Below, one piece after another: positions 30,228 to 36,797 of a stretch of DNA of 36,797 bases. Origin of the DNA: Levilactobacillus yonginensis (GTDB lineage Bacteria > Bacillota > Bacilli > Lactobacillales > Lactobacillaceae); assembly GCF_003946265.1 (NCBI RefSeq), contig NZ_RHNO01000022.1:1-36797 (forward strand), written 5' to 3'. Position 1 is the first letter of the stretch; the number at the start of each line of letters is the position of its first letter. The position numbers and the translations under genes are program-made. Under the pieces are notes generated by a model. The model did not search any database and had not been told where the DNA came from. It saw only the letters and a program-made list of their open reading frames with translations.

Positions 30228-31994
30228 ATGGAACGTAGAATTGCAGCGCCCAAGACAGCTCGGCAGCGGTCAGCGCAAAAGTTTGATTTCAAAGGATTTT
30301 TGAATTTGATTCGGCACACGAAGCCGAAGTATTGGCAATTGTGGGTCGGTTTATTTCTGGGGATGCTGGCTACTGGTGCGCAATTAGCGGTACCTAAGTT
30401 GGCTCAGTCGTTGATCAACGGCCTCGGCCATGCGATGAACCAGTCACTACTGATTACGGTGATTGGCTTATTCATTGTGAGTGCGTTGGTCAGTGCGCTC
30501 TCTGGGGCCCTGCTCGGGTTCTTTGGTGAAAATGTTGTCGCTGGATTGCGAGAAACGTTGTGGCAGAAGTTGATTCGGTTACGGGTCAGCTACTTCGATA
30601 ACGTTAAGACCGGTGAGATGACGTCGCGGTTAGTCAACGACACCATGCAGATCAAGAACCTGTTGGCCAATTCATTTCCACAGATGGTGACGTCCCTCCT
30701 ACAATTAGCTGGGGCACTGGTTATTATGCTATTGATGGACTGGAAGATGACCATGATTATGTTCATTGCCGTCCCATTAGTCATGGCTGTCATGTTTCCA
30801 ATCATGCAGCTATCACGTAAGATTGGGCATCAACGCCAGGACGCCATGGCTGCGTTCAGTGGGGTCAGCGATGAGACACTCAGTGAAATCCGATTGGTCA
30901 AATCTTCCAATGCAGAAAGTTATGAAGAAAAGACCGGTTCGAAAGAAATTCAAAGTCTTTACCAAATTGGCCTGAAGGAAGCAATCTACGATTCAATTGC
31001 TGGGCCAGCAATGACAGCCAGTATGTTGGCCGTCTTCGTCGGGGTGTTAGCCTACGCAGCGGTTCGGGTATCAGCAGGAACGATGAGCATGGGAACGATG
31101 TTTTCCTTCCTGATGTATCTCTTCCAAATCATTGGACCAGCGGGAACGTTGGCACGATTCTTTACCGATTTGTCGAAGGCTAGTGGCTCAACCGAACGGG
31201 TTCAGGAACTTTTGGCAGAACCAGAAGAAGCTTTGGAGGACGGGCCAACGCAATCCGTGAGCGACCAAACCTTGGCTATGCAGCACGTTGACTTCTCCTA
31301 TGAAGATGGGCAACCAATCTTACACGACGTGAATTTTGAGGCACGGCCTAACACGGTAGTAGCGTTTGCCGGGCCTTCTGGTGGGGGTAAATCCACAATC
31401 TTCGGTTTGCTAGAACGCTACTATCAGCCAGAAAACGGCCAGGTCACAATTGGTGGCGAGAACGTTCAGAACTTTAACTTGAGTGATTGGCGTTCACAGA
31501 TTGGTTACGTAAGTCAGGACTCAGCAATTATGGCGGGCACCATTCGCCATAACTTAACTTATGGTGCCGACCGAGACTACAGTGATGATGAATTGTGGCA
31601 CGTTTTACAATTAGCTTCAGCCGATGGCTTTGTTCGCAACATGAGCGATGGCTTGGACACACAGGTTGGTGAACGGGGGGTGAAAGTCAGCGGGGGCCAA
31701 CGTCAGCGACTGGCGATTGCCCGAGCCTTCCTCAGAGATCCTAAGATTCTTTTGTTGGATGAGGCCACGGCCAGCTTGGATTCTGAATCAGAATCCATGG
31801 TGCAACAAGCATTAAGCGAATTAATGAAGGGCCGAACGACACTGATTATTGCGCACCGTTTGAGCACGATTGTTGATGCTGACAATATCTACTTCATTGA
31901 GGATGGTCACGTTAGCGGACATGGTACTCATACGGAATTGATGGCGAGCTTGCCACTGTACCGTGATTACGTAAAAATTCAATTTAAAGAATAA
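30228..31994 (+). CDS. LmrA/BmrA-type ABC multidrug exporter (half transporter)
   Basis: A 588-residue protein with CGGAGG before ATG 30228. Residues about 35-320 form the six-helix exporter domain, with LRETLWQKLIRLRVSYFDNVKTGEMTSRLVNDT as the typical coupling region. Residues 345-588 form the ATPase domain: Walker A GPSGGGKST, Q-loop YVSQDS, signature VSGGQRQR, Walker B ILLLDEAT and H-loop IAHRLST. All catalytic residues are present, so a homodimer would be an active exporter of lipophilic drugs or lipids. The N-terminus has a basic stretch before the first helix. The gene is coexpressed with the MarR regulator upstream and closed by a shared terminator. Confidence 0.92.
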   Translation: MERRIAAPKTARQRSAQKFDFKGFLNLIRHTKPKYWQLWVGLFLGMLATGAQLAVPKLAQSLINGLGHAMNQSLLITVIGLFIVSALVSALSGALLGFFGENVVAGLRETLWQKLIRLRVSYFDNVKTGEMTSRLVNDTMQIKNLLANSFPQMVTSLLQLAGALVIMLLMDWKMTMIMFIAVPLVMAVMFPIMQLSRKIGHQRQDAMAAFSGVSDETLSEIRLVKSSNAESYEEKTGSKEIQSLYQIGLKEAIYDSIAGPAMTASMLAVFVGVLAYAAVRVSAGTMSMGTMFSFLMYLFQIIGPAGTLARFFTDLSKASGSTERVQELLAEPEEALEDGPTQSVSDQTLAMQHVDFSYEDGQPILHDVNFEARPNTVVAFAGPSGGGKSTIFGLLERYYQPENGQVTIGGENVQNFNLSDWRSQIGYVSQDSAIMAGTIRHNLTYGADRDYSDDELWHVLQLASADGFVRNMSDGLDTQVGERGVKVSGGQRQRLAIARAFLRDPKILLLDEATASLDSESESMVQQALSELMKGRTTLIIAHRLSTIVDADNIYFIEDGHVSGHGTHTELMASLPLYRDYVKIQFKE

Positions 31995-31997
31995 CCA

Positions 31998-32046
31998 AAA
32001 TAGTCGCCAGTAGAGATTTTTGACATCTCTGTTGGCGACTATTTTT
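31998..32046. terminator. Bidirectional terminator
   Basis: AATAGTCGCCA pairs with TGGCGACTATT, with an inner AGAGAT/ATCTCT stem. TTTTT follows on the plus strand and a shorter T run on the minus strand, serving both the exporter gene and the convergent phosphatase gene. Confidence 0.85.
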
Positions 32047-32092
32047 GGTTGCTTGGCTAGTGTGACGGGGGAGTCAACAGTAGCTGCAAAAC

Positions 32093-33820
32093 TTACTTAG
32101 CTAATTTAACAGCGTGTTTCGTGTAAACGACGTGCCAGCCCTTTGGTAAGCCACTAACGTGTGCAAACTTACCTTTGTGGTTCTTGAAGGTCAGAACTTT
32201 CGTCCCGTTCTTTAAGTTACCGGTAGTTAATTTCAACGTACCGCCTAATTTGGCAGTCTTCTTGATCGTCACATGAGCGTTCTTGGCTACACGAAGTTGG
32301 CCCTTTTGAGTTTGTTGGAAGTTCCCCTTAACGGTGACCTTCTTAGTGCTCAATTGCAGCGTTCCACCGTTGACCTTAACGTTCCCTTTACCAGCAGCAG
32401 TGGCGGTGGTTAATTGCAGCGTACCACCCTTAACCGTGGTACCACCAGTGAAGGCATTGTTTCCACTCAGTTGGAGCAGACCGGTACCAGATTTAACTAA
32501 GGCACCCTTACCGGCAATGTTGTTCCGCCAGTTATCCTTGGCGTTGAAGCCACCTTGCTTGGCATCCATGGCAACAGTCACCTTGTCATTGAACTTGCCG
32601 TAACCGTTGGCAGCTGAGAAGAGATCTAAACGACCCCAACCTTCAGTGTCGTCCATGACAGGGTAGCCTGAAGGCATTCCCGTCGTGAATAACACATCAC
32701 GACGTTGCGTAGCGTTCAAATAAGGCAAACGGGTAGCCAACAATACTTCGGCACCCTTAGGAACGCGCATTGCAACGTTAGGGTTACCGATTTGCTTGAA
32801 GCCATAAGTCATCCGGTAACGGTAGTTGTCGCGGTTGGTTGCGTAGTCACCGAAGTCATCTTGAGTCGTGGTATCCTTGCTACCTAAGAGTGCATCAGAA
32901 TGAGCAGCGTCGTAGGCTTTCTTCATCATGTCTTGGTTGCTAGGGTTGCTCAAGGCACTGGCAGTAACTGCCGTACCAGCCATCCGACCACCCATAACAG
33001 CTAATGGCGTGTGGCGGCCGGCAATGATCCGGTCAAGGCCAACTTCAGAAGAACGCGTAATCATTTGTTGGAAACGTTCTGGAACAACGTAGGCCAAGTT
33101 CAACCCGTCTTCAAAGCCGGCGGTCGTGTGACCACTGGCAAAGTCGTAGTCGTTTTCTGGTGCAGCGGCCATCACGTTGACCAGTGCAGGTAATGGCTTA
33201 ACTTCACTACTTTGACGGTAAGGACGCTTGTATTTAACGACGTCCTTGATCACACCAGTTCCAGAATAGGCGGTGTAGGAGTTGTGGTTCAACAGAGACA
33301 CGATAGGTCCTAATCTTGAATCTTCAGAAGCCCATGGTGTGTGACCCCAAGGACGGTGGGCAGGGTCAGGCGTTGAAGGCATTGATGTGAAATCAGTCTT
33401 GGCATCAGCGTTTTTGATGAAGGCTGATGAGTAAGGTCCCAAACCGTTGATAACGCTGTAACGAAGGTCTCGCCAGTCCGTTAAGTAGGAGCGTTCAGCT
33501 TCAGCTGGTGTCCGAGTCTGGGTAATTTTAGCGGCCTTATCGATGTTTTCTTTCATCAAGTCCTTTTCCAGATTCTTGCCATTAGCGTAGTAGTTGGAGA
33601 AACTTGAGAGCATCCCAACCATGGGGTTGTTGGATGCTGTCTTGTAGGTGGAGATGTTTTGTTTATATGTATCAATGAAGTAGCCGTATTCGGCACGATG
33701 GGGCGCTAAATCCTTTGACGAGCTGGCTTGTGCCACGTTCGTTGCCATTGGCAGCGTAACAGCTACCAGTGATAAAATTGCAGCTGCGCGTTTGGTCCAA
33801 GTCCGTTGTCTGATCTTCAT
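32093..33820 (-). CDS. Secreted PAP2-type acid phosphatase with C-terminal autotransporter-like repeat (copy 1)
   Basis: A 575-residue protein with GAAAGGTAGG before ATG 33820. Residues 1-33 are a signal peptide (...LSLVAVTLPMATNVAQAS). The PAP2 phosphatase motifs are K192-x6-R199-P200, S229-G-H231 (FASGHTTAGF) and R264-IIAGR-H270-TPLAV. In the last, the Asp usually paired with the nucleophilic His (HSPLDV) is Ala274. Residues about 425-470 carry an autotransporter-associated beta-strand repeat (GALVKSGTGLLQLSGNNAFTGGTTVKGGTLQL), then more Gly/Thr/Lys-rich beta repeats. No LPxTG anchor is seen. It would act outside the cell on phosphate esters if active. The tandem copy at 34064-35791 has the same length. 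A minus promoter CTGACA-17-TATGAT lies at about 33875-33905. Confidence 0.82.
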   Translation of the reverse strand: MKIRQRTWTKRAAAILSLVAVTLPMATNVAQASSSKDLAPHRAEYGYFIDTYKQNISTYKTASNNPMVGMLSSFSNYYANGKNLEKDLMKENIDKAAKITQTRTPAEAERSYLTDWRDLRYSVINGLGPYSSAFIKNADAKTDFTSMPSTPDPAHRPWGHTPWASEDSRLGPIVSLLNHNSYTAYSGTGVIKDVVKYKRPYRQSSEVKPLPALVNVMAAAPENDYDFASGHTTAGFEDGLNLAYVVPERFQQMITRSSEVGLDRIIAGRHTPLAVMGGRMAGTAVTASALSNPSNQDMMKKAYDAAHSDALLGSKDTTTQDDFGDYATNRDNYRYRMTYGFKQIGNPNVAMRVPKGAEVLLATRLPYLNATQRRDVLFTTGMPSGYPVMDDTEGWGRLDLFSAANGYGKFNDKVTVAMDAKQGGFNAKDNWRNNIAGKGALVKSGTGLLQLSGNNAFTGGTTVKGGTLQLTTATAAGKGNVKVNGGTLQLSTKKVTVKGNFQQTQKGQLRVAKNAHVTIKKTAKLGGTLKLTTGNLKNGTKVLTFKNHKGKFAHVSGLPKGWHVVYTKHAVKLAK

Positions 33821-34009
33821 GAAAATACCTACCTTTCAAATTGGTGAAGCTTTAAATTTCGGGTGCTTATCTATCATAAGGGAAGACAAGAAGGTTGTCA
33901 GTATGATTAATCAAACCTGTACAGTAACCACACACAATTGATACATATCAGACAACATAAACGCCTGCTAATAATTGGTTATTAATGTAAGCGTTAAAAA
34001 CTGCAAATT

Positions 34010-34058
34010 AAAAGACCCAGTAGCTCACTTTTGAAGTGAACCGCTGGATCCTTTTGAA
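34010..34058 (-). terminator. Terminator of phosphatase copy 2
   Basis: On the minus strand GATCCAG...TCACTT pairs with AAGTGA...CTGGGTC, followed by TTTTAA. Confidence 0.75.
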
Positions 34059-34063
34059 TTGAA

Positions 34064-35791
34064 CTATTTTACTAATTTAACGGCGTGCTTGGTGTAAACA
34101 ACGTGCCAGCCTTTTGGTAAGCCAGTGACGTGAGTAAACTTACCTTTATGATTACGGAAAGTCATGATTTTAGCACCATTCTTCAGATTACCATCAGTTA
34201 GCTTCAACGTACCAGCTAACTTAGCGTTCTTCTTAATGGTTAACCGCGCGTTCTTAGCCAAGGATAATTGACCATTCTTAGCTTGTTGGTAGCGGCCCTT
34301 GACGGTGACTTTTCGCGTGCTTAGTTGGAGTGAGCCACGCTTGACCTGAACGTTACCCTTACCAGTAGCGGTGGTGGAGTCTAATTGTAACGTGCCACCT
34401 TTTACGGTTGCGCCACCGGTGTAAGTGTTGTCACCACTTAATTGAAGTAAACCACTACCGGCCTTGATCAATGAACCTTTACCAGAGATATCGTTGCGCC
34501 AGTTGTCCTGCGCGTTGAAGCTGCCTTTGGTAGCGTCCATGTTTACTGTAACAGCATCGTTAAACTTACCATAACCGTTGGTTGCAGAGAAGAGGTCTAA
34601 ACGGCCCCAGCCTTCGGCATCGTCCATCAGGGGATAACCAGAAGGCATACCAGTTGTGAACAGAACATCCCGGCGTTGCGTATCAGTCAGGTAAGGGAGC
34701 CGGGTTGAAAGTAAGGCTTCAGCACCTTTAGGAACGCGCATATCAACGTTAGGATTGCCAATTTGTTTGAAACCGTAGGTCATCCGGCGACGGTAGTCAT
34801 CACGGTTCTTTTGGTAGTCGGCAAAGTCATCATGGGCTGATGAATCCTTGCTGCCTAGCAAAGCGTCGGAGTGAGCGGCATCGTAAGCCTTTTTCATCAT
34901 ATCTTTATTGCTTGGGTTGTTCAGAGCTGAGGCAACGACAGCCGTTCCTGCCATGCGGCCACCCATAACCGCAAGGGGAGAGTGACGTCCGGCAATGACC
35001 CGGTCAAGTCCAATTTCAGAAGAACGGGTGAGGAGTTCTTGGAATCTTTCTGGGAATGCGTAAGCTAGTGATAGTCCGTCTTCAAAACCAGTCGTGGTGT
35101 GGCCACTGGCAAAGTCAAAATCAGTTGCGGGAGCAGCCGCCATAATTTTTGTGAGCGCTGGCAAGGGTTTAACTTCGGTACTCCAACGGTAAGGACGTTG
35201 GTAGCGAATGACGCTCTTAACCGTTCCAGTGTTAGAGTATGCTGTGTAAGAATTATGGTTCATGAAGGCCACAATGGGACCAAGCTTAGAGTTTTCGTCG
35301 GCCCAAGTAACCCGTTCATGTTTTTTGTTAACTGGATCAGGCGTACTTGGCATCGAGTGGAAAGGTGTTTGTGCGTTCGCATTTTTAATGAATGCTGGGG
35401 CGTAGGGGCCAAGGGCATTGATAACACAATAACGGAGGTCCCGTCGGTCAGTTAAGTATGATCGTTCTTCTTCGGCAGGAGTCCGATTTTGCGTAATCTT
35501 GGCTGATTCATCAATGTTTTCTTTCATCAACGCTTTATCCAGATTTTTCCCATCTGCATAGTAGTTAGAAAATTCGGAAAGCATCCCAATCATTGGGTTG
35601 TTGGATGCTGTTCTGTAGGTCGACACGTTTTGCTTATATGTATCCATAAAGTAGCCGTACACAGCCCGCTGTGGCGCCAATTGTGCTGCAGTGCTGGCTT
35701 GCGCCACGTTAGTTGCCATGGGAAGTGTTACGGCGACCAATGAGAGAATGGCGGCAGCCCGCTTAGTCCAGGTACGTTGTCTAGTTTTCAT
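34064..35791 (-). CDS. Secreted PAP2-type acid phosphatase with C-terminal autotransporter-like repeat (copy 2)
   Basis: A 575-residue paralogue of the protein at 32093-33820, clearly homologous along its whole length, with a near-identical signal peptide and a matching GAAAGGTAGG ribosome site. It keeps K192-x6-RP, the SGH of DFASGHTTTGF, and R-VIAGR-H-SPLAV with the same Ala in place of Asp. The beta-strand repeat reads GSLIKAGSGLLQLSGDNTYTGGATVKGGTLQL, closer to the autotransporter consensus than copy 1. Each copy has its own upstream region and terminator, so the two can be expressed separately. The large number of silent and conservative changes shows the duplication is not recent. Confidence 0.82.
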   Translation of the reverse strand: MKTRQRTWTKRAAAILSLVAVTLPMATNVAQASTAAQLAPQRAVYGYFMDTYKQNVSTYRTASNNPMIGMLSEFSNYYADGKNLDKALMKENIDESAKITQNRTPAEEERSYLTDRRDLRYCVINALGPYAPAFIKNANAQTPFHSMPSTPDPVNKKHERVTWADENSKLGPIVAFMNHNSYTAYSNTGTVKSVIRYQRPYRWSTEVKPLPALTKIMAAAPATDFDFASGHTTTGFEDGLSLAYAFPERFQELLTRSSEIGLDRVIAGRHSPLAVMGGRMAGTAVVASALNNPSNKDMMKKAYDAAHSDALLGSKDSSAHDDFADYQKNRDDYRRRMTYGFKQIGNPNVDMRVPKGAEALLSTRLPYLTDTQRRDVLFTTGMPSGYPLMDDAEGWGRLDLFSATNGYGKFNDAVTVNMDATKGSFNAQDNWRNDISGKGSLIKAGSGLLQLSGDNTYTGGATVKGGTLQLDSTTATGKGNVQVKRGSLQLSTRKVTVKGRYQQAKNGQLSLAKNARLTIKKNAKLAGTLKLTDGNLKNGAKIMTFRNHKGKFTHVTGLPKGWHVVYTKHAVKLVK

Positions 35792-35881
35792 GAAAATTCC
35801 TACCTTTCACGTTAGGAGATATGTTTTCATTCTTCGTTTCAAATATCATCATACCTGACTTGAATCGTGATATGGGCGGCT

Positions 35882-35915
35882 TCATCAAATCTGTACGCGA
35901 ACCATACCAAACCGA
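35882..35915 (-). promoter_or_regulatory. Upstream block shared by both phosphatase genes
   Basis: On the minus strand GTATC..GGTT..GTACAGATTTGATGAA here matches GTATC..GGTTAC-GTACAGGTTTGATTAA upstream of copy 1 (about 33905-33945). It lies about 90-130 bases before each start and just upstream of a TATGAT -10-like box. It may be a binding site for a shared regulator. Confidence 0.4.
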
Positions 35916-35988
35916 TACACAACGGTGAATATCCTAATATTCAGTCATTAGAAGGCTAATAACAACCTGCTTTCATTAATTTTCAAAT

Positions 35989-36018
35989 AAAAAAGGCCGC
36001 TCGTTTTGAGGTAGGCCA
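35989..36018 (-). terminator. Terminator of the small unknown gene
   Basis: On the minus strand GGCC-TAC-CTC pairs with GAG-C-GGCC, followed by six T. Confidence 0.65.
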
Positions 36019-36036
36019 ATTGTGTCGATAACTCGG

Positions 36037-36351
36037 TTACTTTGAAGTTAAGTGGTGTTGCTGCGCATAGGCTAAAAGCGTATTCAATGCTTGAACGTTA
36101 GCCGAAGTGATGTAGAGTGCGAAGGTCAGGTTAGTCTCGTCTAGAAAGTAGGCAAAATCACGCTGGCCCATCGCCATTTTGGTGACTTGGTAGGTGTCGT
36201 TGCGAATGATGCCCATTTTAGTGCTCTTGAGAGTTAGGTAGGTGATTTCACGTTGGTCGACGACGTGGACTAAATCAGTGAACGCAATGTCATGACTTTC
36301 CCTTAAACCAGTTCGCAAGTTTTTTCCTGACAGTGTTACGTGATTACGCAT
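36037..36351 (-). CDS. Small protein of unknown function
   Basis: A 104-residue soluble protein with AGGAGG before ATG 36351. Its first half is beta-rich (MRNHVTLSGKNLRTG..., FTDLVHVVDQREITYLTLKSTKMGIIRND), and its C-terminus is a helix (NVQALNTLLAYAQQHHL). The stretch DLVHVVDQREITYLTLKSTKMGIIR has the spacing of a small sensor or PH-like barrel, but I do not recognise the family. It lies 58 bases after the HxlR-like gene in the same direction and is possibly cotranscribed and regulated with it. Confidence 0.55.
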   Translation of the reverse strand: MRNHVTLSGKNLRTGLRESHDIAFTDLVHVVDQREITYLTLKSTKMGIIRNDTYQVTKMAMGQRDFAYFLDETNLTFALYITSANVQALNTLLAYAQQHHLTSK

Positions 36352-36409
36352 GGAAGCCTCCTGTGACGGTAGATTTAATTCTGAGACTGGTTCTTAAATT
36401 GACTGGTTC

Positions 36410-36720
36410 TTAAATTTTTAATTCGTGACGGAGAGTCGTATTTCCCCAGTCCTCCAGGGAAGTCAGAATCTGGTGAAACATGACGCCACTAATTGTTAGT
36501 CGGTAACTGTAGTCATCGTCAGGAATAGTCTCAATCAAGCCCCATTCCGTCAATTTCTTTAACCGGAGGAGCAGGTTAAACGTTGAGATACCACGCACGG
36601 TGCGACGCAGTTCCATGAAGTCAGTCGGTTGCGCATCGAGTTGGTACAAAACGAGTGCGTACCAGCGTTGATGCAGAATTTCTAGGCCAAGCTCGCTGCC
36701 TAGATTAATATTTGTGAGTG
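36410..36720 (-). CDS. HxlR-like winged-helix regulator with unclear start
   Basis: The conserved part (YQLDAQPTDFMELRRTVRGISTFNLLLRLKKLTEWGLIETIPDDDYSYRLTISG...) is an HxlR/DUF24-type winged helix. A TTG at 36649 is the only usual start codon in frame and has no ribosome site. The frame remains open upstream, encoding INLGSELGLEILHQRWYALVLYQLD, which looks like the true N-terminal helix of such proteins. No ATG, GTG or TTG lies between that stretch and an in-frame TAG near 36720, so an ATT start, a mutated start or a pseudogene must be considered. The end at 36720 marks the open frame, not a mapped start. Positions 36721-36797 show nothing clear except a TTGACA on the minus strand at 36738-36733. 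Confidence 0.5.
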
Positions 36721-36797
36721 TGTACTAGTCCCTGTCAAGTTGACGGATGAAATACTATAATTTTTGTAGATTTGATTAAGCGGCTTCACCGCGGTAT

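Overview
The window looks like a chromosomal segment of a lactobacillus, most likely from the Levilactobacillus/Lactiplantibacillus side of Lactobacillaceae. This rests on strong AGGAGG ribosome sites, catabolite (cre) boxes, GPH sugar transport, a split three-gene transhydrogenase and mid-40s-looking GC. The genus is an inference. No rRNA, tRNA, CRISPR array or prophage was seen.

Layout. 1-1830: two secreted proteins, a matrixin-like metalloprotease and an unknown exported protein. 2020-6240: a promoter-driven operon of an NCS1 permease, a DUF917 protein and a hydantoinase/oxoprolinase-type protein, probably uptake and processing of a hydantoin-like compound. 6240-9400: a secreted serine hydrolase and a Cof-type HAD phosphatase set among three copies of a GC-rich structured element. 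9400-11411: an autoregulated YtrA-type GntR regulator with an ABC ATPase and permease. 11427-16910: a ROK repressor divergent from a GPH transporter, then an SDR dehydrogenase and an FGGY kinase, which together look like a pentitol or pentulose pathway under CcpA-type control. 16930-19811: a short transcription unit and a GPP34-family gene split near its start by an IS200/IS605 element with a frameshifted tnpA and an intact tnpB. 20058-25347: a secreted tyrosine phosphatase, a small unknown protein, a MarR-GNAT operon divergent from an MFS exporter, a TSUP permease and a YbaK-type protein. 25638-28650: the pnt transhydrogenase. 28786-31994: a candidate minus-strand small RNA, a VOC protein, and a MarR regulator with a LmrA/BmrA-type ABC exporter. 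32093-35791: two tandem secreted PAP2-like phosphatases with C-terminal autotransporter-type repeats. 36037-36720: a small unknown gene and an HxlR-like regulator without an obvious start codon.

The most novel-looking signal is the structured element family (copies at 6264-6448, 6682-6860 and 9161-9338, with shorter relatives at 9012-9065 and 28681-28770). The copies share a closing stem and internal hairpins. The stems are conserved by compensatory changes, and the G-U wobbles point to one RNA strand. Other points worth following are the TnpB element whose empty site can be rebuilt from the split gene, the minus-strand RNA with a three-way junction at 28786-28897, and the shared Asp-to-Ala change in both phosphatases.
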